From: Winkia neuii subsp. neuii DSM 8576
GTDB lineage: Bacteria > Actinomycetota > Actinomycetes > Actinomycetales > Actinomycetaceae
NCBI RefSeq assembly: GCF_000420405.1
Contig: NZ_ATUW01000005.1
Location: 62,001-126,000, forward strand
Reading direction: 5' to 3'
DNA: 64,000 bases
Position 1 is the stretch's first letter. Every line of letters begins with the position of its first letter. The translations under genes were made by a program, and so were the position numbers. The notes beneath the pieces are model-generated. The model was not told the DNA's origin. It did no database searches and worked only from the letters and a program-made list of their open reading frames with translations. Positions 7,418 through 16,927 of this stretch are shown one piece after another.

Positions 7418-8945
7418 GAGAAGCCCTCTTCTTTCTGGAGTAGACAACACCTGCGCTTGTTGCCCAGCACAACAGTGCAAACGCCATGGAAGCAGTTTGT
7501 ATGCGCCCGCCGATCGTCGCCACCACAGTTAGCTCCCTCTGCAATGGAAGAGAAGCAACAAGAGCGTCAGCTGTAAAGAGCTGAGACTGTTCCGCCACCT
7601 GCCCATTGGGCAGAATCAGTGCGGAAACACCGTTCGTAGACACCTGGGCAACCGCCCGATGGTATTCAATAGCCCGAAATCGCGACATCTGCAGCTGTTG
7701 AGTAGACTCCGCGGAAAACCCGAACGAAGAGTTGTTGGTTGGCACGGCAAGCAGAGTGCCTCCTTCTTGCACGCCCTGCCGGACGATTTCGTCAATAGCT
7801 ACTTCGAAGCAAATAGCCTCCGCCAGCCGAACAGGTTTTTTCCCCTCCACCGAGAGGACAGCTCTTCCCCTGCCCGGAGCCATGTCGGTTTGGATTTTAT
7901 CGACATCGGCGAAAAATCTTCCTAAAAATTCGCGCCCTGGTACGTACTCGCCAAAAGGTACCGGCCGCTGCTTGGTGTAAGTGTCGCCAATTCGTCCGTC
8001 CGGGTAGGCCACGTAGTGGTCGTTGTAGCGCACGCCATCCTGATATCGAACCGCCCCCACAACTATAGGTACGCCCACTGCGCGCAGAGCTCCAGCCACA
8101 ATGCCCGCTGCCTTCTGGTTGCTACGGGGATCTCGATCGGCAGCCTGTTCACCCCACAGCACTAGATCAACCGGCTGAGAGATCTTTCTAGTTTGCTCGC
8201 CGTGGGAGCTCGTTACTTCACCCTCGCGGGCATATGCCTTAGCCACCGGCCGAGACACATTTCCTTGCACAGCTGCAACCGTGAGTTGCCCAATAGCCGG
8301 CGTGGCCGGAGTAGGCACCGCCAGCGGAAAAATTCCCGCGGCCAAGCAGATAAGTCCTAGAGCAAGGCGAACTAAAAGATGTACACCTGAAGAGAATATT
8401 GAAAAGAATAGAGCACCTATTAAAAAGACGAAAGCACTTACCAGTACTTCCCCACCGTAGGGAGCTAAATTAGCGAGTGGCGAATCCACCTGTCCGTAAG
8501 CAGCATATCCCCACGGAAATCCGCCCCACGGGACGTGCCCGCGCAGTTGTTCAAAACCAGCCCAGGTCAACGAAGCCAGTACAGCCCTCGAAAAATCGGC
8601 TTTTAGCCAGCGCGAAAGCCAACAATTGCCCACAGCCCACGCCGAGACAAAGCACGCCTGAATCAAAGCCAGACAAATCCACGGCCCTGCCCAACCAACG
8701 GACTTAGAAACCCACTCGATGTGCGGAACGAAAAAAGCCATAGCCCAGGCCAGGCCAGAAAAACCGGCTAGCGCAGCCCCGTGCTCGCGAGTACACCAGA
8801 AGAGTGCACCCAGGCCGAGAGGCATCAAAAACCAGGCCCCGGTCGGAGGAAAAGACAAATACATGCAGATTCCTCCGCCTACGGAAAGGACAAGGGCCTT
8901 CGCATAGGTCAAAAATCCTTTGCGCGGTTTTAGTATTCTGTCCAT
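7410..8945 (-). CDS. lnt: Apolipoprotein N-acyltransferase
   Basis: A 511-residue membrane enzyme that N-acylates the terminal cysteine of lipoproteins. About eight hydrophobic segments fill residues 1-215, followed by a nitrilase-fold domain. The catalytic triad is visible: E266 (VLWGEQAAD), K325 (YTKQRPVPFGEYVPG) and C379 (EAICFEVA). Length equals the E. coli protein within one residue. The ATG at 8945 lies inside the 3' end of helY (16-base overlap), and its stop overlaps the mannosyltransferase start. Mycolate-lacking actinobacteria also carry this gene, so lipoprotein triacylation is expected here. Confidence 0.94.
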   Translation of the reverse strand: MDRILKPRKGFLTYAKALVLSVGGGICMYLSFPPTGAWFLMPLGLGALFWCTREHGAALAGFSGLAWAMAFFVPHIEWVSKSVGWAGPWICLALIQACFVSAWAVGNCWLSRWLKADFSRAVLASLTWAGFEQLRGHVPWGGFPWGYAAYGQVDSPLANLAPYGGEVLVSAFVFLIGALFFSIFSSGVHLLVRLALGLICLAAGIFPLAVPTPATPAIGQLTVAAVQGNVSRPVAKAYAREGEVTSSHGEQTRKISQPVDLVLWGEQAADRDPRSNQKAAGIVAGALRAVGVPIVVGAVRYQDGVRYNDHYVAYPDGRIGDTYTKQRPVPFGEYVPGREFLGRFFADVDKIQTDMAPGRGRAVLSVEGKKPVRLAEAICFEVAIDEIVRQGVQEGGTLLAVPTNNSSFGFSAESTQQLQMSRFRAIEYHRAVAQVSTNGVSALILPNGQVAEQSQLFTADALVASLPLQRELTVVATIGGRIQTASMAFALLCWATSAGVVYSRKKRASRA

Positions 8946-11605
8946 GCCACTACCCCACGGCGTATCCTGTCGGCCGCCGACTGTGCCTTGCTAGCCAGCT
9001 GCGGATCGGCAAGCAAGCGAATCTGCCCAAGCACATCAATAAGCATTTTGGCCCAACGCACGAAGTCACCAGCAGGCAGCTGGTCAGTACTTTCGAGAGT
9101 GGTAGTCAACGAAGCCCCACTAGCCCACGCCAGTACTGCCTCAGCCAGCGCCGGGGATGCTTGCAAGGATTCGGGAAGTGAGTTAGCGCTTTCCAGCCTC
9201 GAGATCTTTGCCTGAAGGGACTCTATCTGGGAAAGGGCTCCACGCACGCGCCCTGGCAAGTGCAAAGGAGCCGTAGTCAGCTCTCCCCGAGATTCGTAAA
9301 TGCACGCACTCACTGCGGCTGCCAGTTCAGGTGCTGAAAGCTTAGAAAATACCCCGTCAGAAAGGCATTGAGCGAGCAAAAGATCGTGTTCCGAATAGAT
9401 CCCAGCGAGCAGAACTCCCTTGTCACTTACCTTTTCGCCCTCTAAATACCCTAGGGTAGTCAGCACCTGGCAGACCCCTTCAAACCTCGTTGTGAGGGCG
9501 GAAGTCTGCTCGCTAACTTTCTTCAGATAGCGTTCGTACTCGCTCTTGGCTCGTACCCAGGAGCGCGCCTTAGCGTAGTGTTCCTCGCGCCGAGGACACG
9601 AGTTGCAAGGGTGCGAGGAAATCTTTTGCTTCAAAAGATCGAATTTTTCGAGCTCTGGCTCTTTTCGTTCTTTAGCTTTGAACTTGCCCGCCCGCCCGTC
9701 GTGACGCAGCTTCGATGCCAGCTCTTTGCGGTCTCGAGGCTTTCGGCCCGTAAGTGAAGGTGGAATCTTGATGTGCCCGACTCTGGCAATCCCACCGGAA
9801 ACGTCGTCGGCACTTATATGGCGCAATTTCGCGTCGTCGGTTAGAACCAGCAAAGTGGGTAACCCGTGGTGCTTGGCAGCATTGAGCACTAGTCCTGCAC
9901 GCTGGCGCTTGCCGATCTTCAGCTGTGCTACGTCGCCACGATCGAGCTCTAAAATCGTCTGCCGAAAACGCATGCGACGCGCCCTATGGTAGGCCTTAGC
10001 GGCTGATTTTTGCGCCCGCGAAAGTTCCTGTCGAGCGAGTGCATATTCCTTGAAATCGCCGCGAGAACAGTGGATATCAGCCTCTGCAGCCGACATCTGC
10101 TGTTTCCAGTTTTGCGCCTTTTGAGCGTTGACTCGAGCCTTTTGATCCGACTGGAACTGGGCAAACGAGCGCTCCATAGTTGCTCGCGCCTCCCCCATAT
10201 CTAAACGCTCCAGCAAACCTACGGCCATGGAATAAGTAGGTCGGAAAGCCGAGATGAGCGGATAGGTACGCTTAGAGGCAAGCGAAGCGACTATAGCGGG
10301 CTCGGCACCGATCTGGTAAGGCACCACGGCGTGGCCCACCGTATCGATGCCCCGCCTGCCAGCCCTGCCTGTAAGCTGCGTGTATTGGCCGGGAGTGAGC
10401 ATTACATGATCGACGCCATTCCACTTTCGCAGCTGTGTGATTACTACTGAGCGTGCCGGCATATTAATTCCCAAAGCCAGTGTCTCGGTAGCAAAAACAG
10501 CCCCCAGCAAACCTTCGGAAAAAGCTAGTTCCACTGCCTCTTTCAACGCAGGAAGCATACCTGCATGGTGGGCTGCATACCCGTTTTGCATGGCTTTAGA
10601 CCAGCGGTCCATACCGACCACCGCATGGTCTTCGCCGGGAACTTTGTCGGCGACGTCGGCGCATATCTCGCGCAACCGTTCGCGTTGGCTCGGACTGGTA
10701 ATGGAAATATTCGCTCGCAGACAGAAAGAAACAGCCCGGTCACAGCCGGCCCTAGAGAAAACAAAGAAGATAGCTGGAAGTAGATCCTCCTTACCTAGAG
10801 TAAGCATCACGTCCTCGGGAAAGACCCGCGGACGGCGCTGCAAAGACTGCGAAACAGCCTGCGTTAGGGCGGGATTTGGGCGGGTAGAGCCAGCTCGGTA
10901 CAAACTGTATAGGCGATCGCCCACTACCATGTGTTGTTCAAGTGGAACCGGACGCTCCTCGGATACAACCACCAGGCAGTCCCCACGCACCTCGCCAAGC
11001 CACCTGCCAAACTCCTCGGCGTTAGAAACGGTGGCAGAAATAGAAATAATCTGTACCTGGGAGGGAGTATGTAAAATTACCTCTTCCCAAACAGGACCAC
11101 GAAAGCGATCCGCCAAATAATGGACTTCGTCTAATACGACAACCCCTAAGCCCTCCAGAGCACGGTGCCGCTGATAAAGCATGTTGCGAAGCACCTCAGT
11201 AGTCATTACCACCACATCGGCGTCGCCATTTACTACGGTATCCCCGGTTAATAGACCTACCCGCTGCCTGCCCCATTTTTCGCAAAAATCAGAGAACTTT
11301 TGGTTCGACAAGGCCTTGATGGGGGTGGTGTAAAATGCCCGTTTGCCCAAGGAAAGGGCACGTTCAATACCGAACTCGCCGACGATCGTTTTGCCTGCCC
11401 CGGTAGGAGCAGCTACCAGCACATTTCGTCCTTCTTGAACGCCTTGAGCGGCTTTGAGCTGGAAATCGTCGAGTGCAAACGACAGAGAAGACTCAAAACG
11501 GCCCAGGGGCGTATCTCGTCGCTTCTGCCGCTCCTTAAATGCTCTATAACGCTCGGCCGGTGAAGGCTCGGTGTCGGGGTGTCGTGTTCGCCTGTGCTTG
11601 CTCAT
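8930..11605 (-). CDS. helY: HelY-like DEAD/DEAH-box (Ski2-type) helicase
   Basis: An 891-residue superfamily-2 helicase resembling mycobacterial HelY and the Ski2/Mtr4 RNA helicases. Visible motifs: Walker A AAPTGAGKT (about 65-73), DEVH (about 159-162), SATVSN, the ATETLALGINMPAR segment and GRAGRRG. The C-terminal part (from about 660) includes CNSCPRREEHY, a possible metal-binding or RNA-handling patch, and the helical DSHCT-type end. The ATG at 11605 has AGGA close upstream; an in-frame ATG at 11626 would add seven residues. It lies downstream of pafBC, as in mycobacteria, but without tatA-tatC in between. Confidence 0.88.
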   Translation of the reverse strand: MSKHRRTRHPDTEPSPAERYRAFKERQKRRDTPLGRFESSLSFALDDFQLKAAQGVQEGRNVLVAAPTGAGKTIVGEFGIERALSLGKRAFYTTPIKALSNQKFSDFCEKWGRQRVGLLTGDTVVNGDADVVVMTTEVLRNMLYQRHRALEGLGVVVLDEVHYLADRFRGPVWEEVILHTPSQVQIISISATVSNAEEFGRWLGEVRGDCLVVVSEERPVPLEQHMVVGDRLYSLYRAGSTRPNPALTQAVSQSLQRRPRVFPEDVMLTLGKEDLLPAIFFVFSRAGCDRAVSFCLRANISITSPSQRERLREICADVADKVPGEDHAVVGMDRWSKAMQNGYAAHHAGMLPALKEAVELAFSEGLLGAVFATETLALGINMPARSVVITQLRKWNGVDHVMLTPGQYTQLTGRAGRRGIDTVGHAVVPYQIGAEPAIVASLASKRTYPLISAFRPTYSMAVGLLERLDMGEARATMERSFAQFQSDQKARVNAQKAQNWKQQMSAAEADIHCSRGDFKEYALARQELSRAQKSAAKAYHRARRMRFRQTILELDRGDVAQLKIGKRQRAGLVLNAAKHHGLPTLLVLTDDAKLRHISADDVSGGIARVGHIKIPPSLTGRKPRDRKELASKLRHDGRAGKFKAKERKEPELEKFDLLKQKISSHPCNSCPRREEHYAKARSWVRAKSEYERYLKKVSEQTSALTTRFEGVCQVLTTLGYLEGEKVSDKGVLLAGIYSEHDLLLAQCLSDGVFSKLSAPELAAAVSACIYESRGELTTAPLHLPGRVRGALSQIESLQAKISRLESANSLPESLQASPALAEAVLAWASGASLTTTLESTDQLPAGDFVRWAKMLIDVLGQIRLLADPQLASKAQSAADRIRRGVVAWTEY

Positions 11606-11609
11606 ATTC

Positions 11610-11915
11610 CTAATCCGTAAGGCCAATGCTATGCCATCTGGCCAGAGCTTGCTCGGTGCGGGAGCGCCTGGCTAAGGCGCGCGCCCTCTTTAGCCGCAAT
11701 CTGCATGTTTGTGCATCTATGCGCGCCTGTCTGTCAGCCAGAGGACCCACCACCGGCGGATCCGACTTTTTGGTTTCTTCCACCTCGACATCTAATGCTG
11801 CAAGCAAATCCAACACTTGTGCCCACAGAGAGCGCAACTTCTTCCAGAGCTTGAAGAGTAAAAATAGCGGGCTAACGACGGCCGCTATTGCCAGTACTGT
11901 CCAAATCAGAGCCAT
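11610..11915 (-). CDS. Small single-span membrane protein, unknown function
   Basis: A 101-residue protein with one N-terminal membrane segment (about 3-25) followed by a basic, helix-like cytoplasmic tail rich in Arg, Ala and Gln. It occupies the position of tatA/tatC in the mycobacterial pafB-pafC-tatA-tatC-helY cluster. It is not TatA: the tail is not amphipathic with the FGxxK hinge and the segment lacks the early polar residue. A good ribosome binding site (AGGTAGG) and gaps of 5 bases to pafC and 4 bases to helY support expression in the operon. Function not recognised. Confidence 0.65.
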   Translation of the reverse strand: MALIWTVLAIAAVVSPLFLLFKLWKKLRSLWAQVLDLLAALDVEVEETKKSDPPVVGPLADRQARIDAQTCRLRLKRARALARRSRTEQALARWHSIGLTD

Positions 11916-11920
11916 AAAAC

Positions 11921-12844
11921 CTACCTGTAATGAGCTAGCGCCCTTTGGGCCCGCTCAACCGCTGCCAGCGAAAATGCTTTCTGGTCGACCTCGAGCACCC
12001 CGGAACCTAAACGCAACAATAACCTAGTAAACCATTCGACATCTTTTACGACTATTTCGATGTCTAGAAAGTCCTCGCCCCGCCGCAAAACTTTTGAAGG
12101 AATGGTGTCGGTAAGCCAGCCAAGATCAGTACGAACGCGCAAACGGACCGTCAGCAACGCAGGCCGCTGGGGACGCTGTGGACGCGACGCATCTACGGGG
12201 CGAGTAGTCTTTTCCATGTCCAACACCCGGTCGAGACGGAAGGTGCGCTGCCCATTTGCTAACAGGCACCATCCGTCCAGCTTCCAATGTCCGTATGAAT
12301 GCTCCAACTGCCAAGGCTCTACGATTCGCTCAGAGATCTTGTCTGCCCCGTCCACGTAGCGGATCTTGACACAGGTTCCCGAAGTTAGAGCTTCCTGCGC
12401 TAGCCCGCCAAAATATCCGACGCGCGAGGGCGTAGGAGCAGTGCTTACCTCGGCCTGGCCGGCGCCCGCAGCAGAAATCTTAGCCGCAGCCCGCCTAGCA
12501 AGCTCGGCAAACTCCGGCACCGGAGTCTGGGCCAGCACCGAAAGCCCAGCCAATATTGTGGCTGCCTCGGTAGCGCTGAGAGACAGCGCTTTAGTAATAC
12601 CTTGGTCCTCGTCAACATGCACGACCTCGTCTGGATCAGAAGGAATATCTACCACTATCGATTCCCAGTACGCCCGCTGGCCGCGTCCAACGCCAACCAT
12701 GGTTGTTAGCGTGCGTCGCATACTACGCACATCTGTGTCGAAAGCCTTGGACAGAGCGCGCAAAGTAGTGCCCGGATGGGCCCGCAGGTAGGCGAGGATA
12801 GAGACGAAACGGACGATATGTTTCGCTGTAGAAATACTAGGCAT
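11921..12844 (-). CDS. pafC: WYL-domain transcriptional regulator PafC
   Basis: A 307-residue subunit of the PafB-PafC activator, which in mycobacteria turns on the LexA-independent DNA-damage response. It has an N-terminal winged helix (about 8-60, TLRALSKAFDTDVRSMRRTL), a central helical region and a C-terminal WYL-type ligand-binding domain in which the signature reads HWKLDGWC. ATG 12844 overlaps the pafB stop (ATGCCTAG), with GAGGCGATGG upstream; a TTG at 12850 is a possible alternative. No proteasome or pupylation genes lie near, so its role here is presumably the DNA-damage one. Confidence 0.87.
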   Translation of the reverse strand: MPSISTAKHIVRFVSILAYLRAHPGTTLRALSKAFDTDVRSMRRTLTTMVGVGRGQRAYWESIVVDIPSDPDEVVHVDEDQGITKALSLSATEAATILAGLSVLAQTPVPEFAELARRAAAKISAAGAGQAEVSTAPTPSRVGYFGGLAQEALTSGTCVKIRYVDGADKISERIVEPWQLEHSYGHWKLDGWCLLANGQRTFRLDRVLDMEKTTRPVDASRPQRPQRPALLTVRLRVRTDLGWLTDTIPSKVLRRGEDFLDIEIVVKDVEWFTRLLLRLGSGVLEVDQKAFSLAAVERAQRALAHYR

Positions 12845-13730
12845 TTTCAACCATCGCCTCGAAATGAGAAATCACTGCGCTGCGCAGCTCAGGTGGGTCA
12901 AGCACTACTACATTTGCCCCGCAAGCAACCAAATCGGACAACCAAGAAAGCGCCTCGCCCTCTTCGAGTTCGTAAGTTTGCCAACCAGCAGGCCCTCCCC
13001 CACCTATAACTTCTTTTCCCCGCAGCCGCAGAGCGTGTTCTGTACCCGGAGCGATGGAGACCACCGGTGATACCTCGTCCTGAAATGGGGCTACATCGCC
13101 TGCCGCATGGGTTATACACCCCTCGAGCTTGGGTTCTCCACTAACTCTAGAAATGCGGAATGTCCTTGGCTCCTGTCGATCGAGGTCGAAACCCACCAAA
13201 TACCAAGCCCCGTTCGCAGCGTGCAGCTTCCACGGGTCCACCCGCCGCACGGAGGTACCACCAGAGCCCTTGCGATAAGTGAAGGAAACTGATTTAGCCT
13301 CAACCAAGGCCTGCATGAATCCACTTAGAGCCTCGGTGCCCGACACATTCCATTTAGGGACGGCAATAGGACTCGCAGAAGGAACCTTGGTCTCGACTTC
13401 GCGCACGTTCCAATGCGCATCGTTGGACCACATTCGTATGGCAGCCAATACAACCGCTGCCTCGAGGGAAGTCAGATTTAGGTCGGAACTAGCCAGATCC
13501 ACGGAATAGTAGACTTCGTTTGTAAATACTTCGTCAACAGTTGCGCGCAAAGCAATACCGGCGTCTAGCAAAGTTTGCTTGTCCCGCTCAAAAGCCCGTT
13601 CGTCGCCAGGAATGTAGCCGGCTACAGATTGCAAGAGAGCACGTTTTGTTAACCCTTTTTGGGGGGCGTTGACCAGCGTGACAAGTAGGTTAGCTACCCG
13701 CTCAGTTCCCTTTACCTTGTAATCCGCCAC
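12837..13730 (-). CDS. pafB: WYL-domain transcriptional regulator PafB
   Basis: A 297-residue partner of PafC. The N-terminal helix-turn-helix covers about 5-60 (KRALLQSVAGYIPGDERAFERD), and the WYL domain (about 135-225) has the canonical GAWYLVGFDLD with downstream FRISRV. Start is GTG 13730. Only 30 bases separate it from the divergent DUF3866 gene, so its promoter must overlap that gene or lie in this short gap. In many actinobacteria pafA (the Pup ligase) is just upstream; it is absent here. Confidence 0.9.
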   Translation of the reverse strand: MADYKVKGTERVANLLVTLVNAPQKGLTKRALLQSVAGYIPGDERAFERDKQTLLDAGIALRATVDEVFTNEVYYSVDLASSDLNLTSLEAAVVLAAIRMWSNDAHWNVREVETKVPSASPIAVPKWNVSGTEALSGFMQALVEAKSVSFTYRKGSGGTSVRRVDPWKLHAANGAWYLVGFDLDRQEPRTFRISRVSGEPKLEGCITHAAGDVAPFQDEVSPVVSIAPGTEHALRLRGKEVIGGGGPAGWQTYELEEGEALSWLSDLVACGANVVVLDPPELRSAVISHFEAMVENA

Positions 13731-13760
13731 GGTCTTAGCCTACCGCCTAAACTAGTCTTT

Positions 13761-14873
13761 ATGATCTATCGAGATGGCGTGGTTACAAAGATTATTCGCA
13801 CTTGGCGGGGCGCCTGCCAAGTAGAAGTAGCTATCGAAGAAGGCCCCACCAAGGGGATACCTCCACTGACCGGACAAAGCGTACGGGCTATCTCGTATGA
13901 GCGAATAGTCGGTCCCCTAGGCGTGGGGCAACGAGTGCGGCTGGAATGTTCCGCCCTCGCCCGCCGCTTGGGAACAGGAGGATCGGCATCAGTGGTCACA
14001 AATCTTTCAGCCCTCCCCCCTGACTATCTTCCTGAGGGTCACATGGTAAAAGCCCGCTATATGCCTACCCAGGTTATGGTTGCTGCCTCGGATGAACAAG
14101 ACGCAAGCGGACACGAGCAATTGGCGAACCTCCGTCTAAAAGGCACTCCCGTTGTGGCCGCGGATCTGCATTCACAGCTGCCGGCCATAATTGCTGGGGC
14201 AAAACAGGAAAATCCCGGCGCTAAAATCGCCTATGTCATGACCGACGGAGCGTCCCTCCCGCTCCCGCTTTCCATGCAGGTGGCGGCCTTAGTAGAGGCC
14301 GGTTGGATAGATGCCACCGTCACCGCCGGGCAAGCCTGGGGCGGCGATTATGAAGCTGTGTCTATTCCATCGGCAATCCAGATAGCCAAGCTGAAAGCCG
14401 ACCCCGACCTGATCATCGTCAGCCAGGGTCCGGGAAACCTTGGAGGCGATACCGAGTTCGGGTTTTCCGGCGTAGATGTAGCTTGGGCGCTTACTTCGGC
14501 AGCAGCGCTCGAGGCAAAACCTATCGCCGCCCTCAGAATTTCAGGAGCAGACAAGCGCTCCCGCCACTTTGGACTCTCACATCACACCCACACAGCTCTT
14601 GCAGAACTTACGGCAAAACCAGCGCTGTTGCCCCTGCCAAGATTTGAAGGATTGCCCGGAATTGCTCGCAACTTCGATGCCAAGGTACGCGCCCAGGTGG
14701 AGCGGGCAAGCGCCAATAGACACTCGATCGTTCCTGTAGATGCTGCTGGTGCCTGGGAAAGCTTGCTGAAATGCCCAGTAAAGCTTTCCACGATGGGACG
14801 ATCCCTAGAACAAGACGCAGCCATTTTTATTTCTGCCTGGGCCGCCGGGAACTTAGCCCTACAGCAAAGCTAA
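13761..14873 (+). CDS. DUF3866 family protein
   Basis: A 370-residue protein of a family restricted to actinobacteria and some Firmicutes, whose function is not established. Typical family stretches are visible: [41 protein letters not shown], the [17 protein letters not shown] glycine-rich loop and [13 protein letters not shown] with adjacent histidines. It has an N-terminal beta-rich region (1-90) and no signal peptide or membrane segment. The glycine loop and histidines suggest a ligand or metal site, but this is inference. It is divergent from pafB and its stop overlaps the end of rpe by four bases, tail to tail. Confidence 0.85.
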   Translation: MIYRDGVVTKIIRTWRGACQVEVAIEEGPTKGIPPLTGQSVRAISYERIVGPLGVGQRVRLECSALARRLGTGGSASVVTNLSALPPDYLPEGHMVKARYMPTQVMVAASDEQDASGHEQLANLRLKGTPVVAADLHSQLPAIIAGAKQENPGAKIAYVMTDGASLPLPLSMQVAALVEAGWIDATVTAGQAWGGDYEAVSIPSAIQIAKLKADPDLIIVSQGPGNLGGDTEFGFSGVDVAWALTSAAALEAKPIAALRISGADKRSRHFGLSHHTHTALAELTAKPALLPLPRFEGLPGIARNFDAKVRAQVERASANRHSIVPVDAAGAWESLLKCPVKLSTMGRSLEQDAAIFISAWAAGNLALQQS

Positions 14874-15529
14874 TGGGTGTGTTTGCTGGCCAGGGACCGC
14901 AATAGCTCAACCTGAGCTGCCGCGTCCTCGGCTCCAAAGACTGCCGAACCAGCTACGAATACGTCCGCTCCAAAATCGGCTGCTTTTTCGATGGTTTTTG
15001 CTGAAATTCCCCCATCTACCTGTATGGAAATGTCAAGACCGGCATTTTTAATTGCTGAACGAGTACGAGCTATCTTGGGTAATACCTCGTCGATAAAAGA
15101 CTGCCCGCCGAATCCGGGCTCCACAGTCATGCACAAAATCATGTCGAAGTAGCCCAACACGTCAATGTAGGGTTCAATTGCGGTTGCAGGGTTCAAAGCG
15201 AGACCTACTCTGGCCCCCCTGCGGCGGATCTCTTTGGCTAGTCGCAACGGAGCTGCAGCTGCTTCAGCGTGGAATGTGACTGAGGCGCACCCGGCCTCAG
15301 CATACCTGGGCGCCCACAAATCAGGATTCTGGATCATAAGGTGCGCGTCGACGGGGATAATGCCCGTATTCACTACCGCTTCAACAACTGGCAATCCCCA
15401 GGTAAGGTTCGGTACAAAATGGTTGTCCATTACATCGACGTGAGCGTAGTCGGCAGCTTTTATCTTGGTGAGCTCGCCCCGTAAATCGGCAATGTCGCAG
15501 TTTAGGATAGAGGGAGAAATTGTAGTCAT
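14870..15529 (-). CDS. rpe: Ribulose-phosphate 3-epimerase
   Basis: A 219-residue TIM-barrel enzyme of the pentose phosphate pathway that interconverts ribulose-5-phosphate and xylulose-5-phosphate. Visible: SPSILNCD at the start, [16 protein letters not shown] with the catalytic aspartate and metal ligands, [16 protein letters not shown] and QVDGGI near the phosphate-binding end. Full length. It follows rsmB by nine bases and is the last gene of the block that starts at gmk. Confidence 0.96.
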   Translation of the reverse strand: MTTISPSILNCDIADLRGELTKIKAADYAHVDVMDNHFVPNLTWGLPVVEAVVNTGIIPVDAHLMIQNPDLWAPRYAEAGCASVTFHAEAAAAPLRLAKEIRRRGARVGLALNPATAIEPYIDVLGYFDMILCMTVEPGFGGQSFIDEVLPKIARTRSAIKNAGLDISIQVDGGISAKTIEKAADFGADVFVAGSAVFGAEDAAAQVELLRSLASKHTH

Positions 15530-15538
15530 ATCTTCAGG

Positions 15539-16927
15539 CTAACCTTTCTTGCGTAGCAGAGCAGCAAACATCGCATCTGTTTCGTCGCGATCCGGCCAAA
15601 GCTGCACGAAAGGCCCCTGACCTAGGTCTTGACCCGTAATTTGGGCAGCAACTTTAGTGGCGTCGATAATCTCAACATCGTCCCGCTCAGCGAGGACTTC
15701 GGCTATAACTAAACGCGTCTCCCATACGTGTGGGCTACAGGTCGCGTAACACAGCACCCCTCCGGCCGCCAGCAGGTCGAGTCCTTTGCGAGCGAGTTTG
15801 CGCTGAGTTTGGGTTAGCACAGCCAGATCGGAACTGGATTTGCGGTACCTAGCTTCCGGGCGCCTGCGCAATGCCCCCAGCCCCGTGCAAGGAGCGTCGA
15901 GCAAAATTCGATCAAAATTACCCTCGGTAATTTCCGTGGCGTCGCCAGTGCGGACCTCGACGTTGTCGAGCGCCCTAACTGATTCTTCTACCAGGGCAGC
16001 GCGATGGGGCGAAATCTCGTTTGCAAGTAGACTAATTCCCTGCTCGGCCGCAAAAGCCCCGAGCAATCCGGCCTTACCGCCGGGGCCTGCACACATGTCG
16101 AGCCAACGCGATTCGGATTGCCTGCCCGGCGCCTTGGCAAGTAGCGCTGCAACTAGCTGAGAGCCCGCATCCTGAACAGCTGCCTGCCCCTGGCATACCG
16201 GTTCCAGGTAGGCAGGATCGCCGTGTTGCAAAATAACCGCCCACGGCGAAAGTTCAGAAAACGCCACCTGAGTCCCCAGTACATCCTCGGCTAGGTCTGC
16301 TAAGTGATCGCGACTTATAAGCGTTGGTCTAGCGCAAAGAGTAACGTAGGGAGCCTCGTTGTCGGCAAACAGAATATCGGGTAATGCGCGGCCTCGTCCC
16401 GCTGCCTTAGCAGCCTCTCCAAGAGCCCGGACTATCCACGTTGGGTGCGAAGAAACTACAGCCAAAGCCTCGACTTCACTGAGACCCTCCGAAATCCGCT
16501 TATCCCACTCTTCGTTGGACCTTTCGCTAACGCGGCGCAAGGCAGCATTTACCAACTTTGCAGGCCCGGCAGAGGTATGCACGCGGGCCTGATCAACGGT
16601 TTCAGCAACTCCCGCATGAGCTGGAACCCGCATGTAAAGCAGCTGGTAGGCGCCTATTCGCAACAAATTGCGCACGCTGGCATCGAGTTTAGATATTGCC
16701 CGCCCGCAGGCAGAAGCAAGAATCGCATCCACACGCCCTCGCTCACGAAGAGTGCCATAGGTTATTTCGGTTGCAAAGGCAGCGTCCCTACCGGAAAGAT
16801 CCAGCCGAGAAAGAACTTTTGGCAAAAGCAAATTGGCGTAGGCATCGCGTTCTTCTACCGCGCTAACTACTTCGAAAGCTGCTTCTCGAGCGGGATCTAG
16901 CTGCCTCGCTTTAGCTCTGTAACTCAT
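15539..16927 (-). CDS. rsmB: 16S rRNA (cytosine-C5)-methyltransferase RsmB
   Basis: A 462-residue enzyme with an N-terminal NusB-like RNA-binding domain (about 10-140) and a C-terminal Rossmann-fold methyltransferase. The AdoMet site reads LDMCAGPGGKAG (about 272-283); the two conserved cysteines of this class are in DAPCTGLGALRRRPE and YATCSPHV. The expected substrate is C967 of 16S rRNA. The ATG overlaps the fmt stop by four bases, as in many actinobacteria where the pair is co-translated. Confidence 0.94.
   Translation of the reverse strand: MSYRAKARQLDPAREAAFEVVSAVEERDAYANLLLPKVLSRLDLSGRDAAFATEITYGTLRERGRVDAILASACGRAISKLDASVRNLLRIGAYQLLYMRVPAHAGVAETVDQARVHTSAGPAKLVNAALRRVSERSNEEWDKRISEGLSEVEALAVVSSHPTWIVRALGEAAKAAGRGRALPDILFADNEAPYVTLCARPTLISRDHLADLAEDVLGTQVAFSELSPWAVILQHGDPAYLEPVCQGQAAVQDAGSQLVAALLAKAPGRQSESRWLDMCAGPGGKAGLLGAFAAEQGISLLANEISPHRAALVEESVRALDNVEVRTGDATEITEGNFDRILLDAPCTGLGALRRRPEARYRKSSSDLAVLTQTQRKLARKGLDLLAAGGVLCYATCSPHVWETRLVIAEVLAERDDVEIIDATKVAAQITGQDLGQGPFVQLWPDRDETDAMFAALLRKKG

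Noticed and set aside
10437-11120. Long plus-strand frame (227 codons) antisense to helY
   Set aside because: It is the opposite-strand shadow of a well-supported helicase gene, with no ribosome binding site or recognisable domain.
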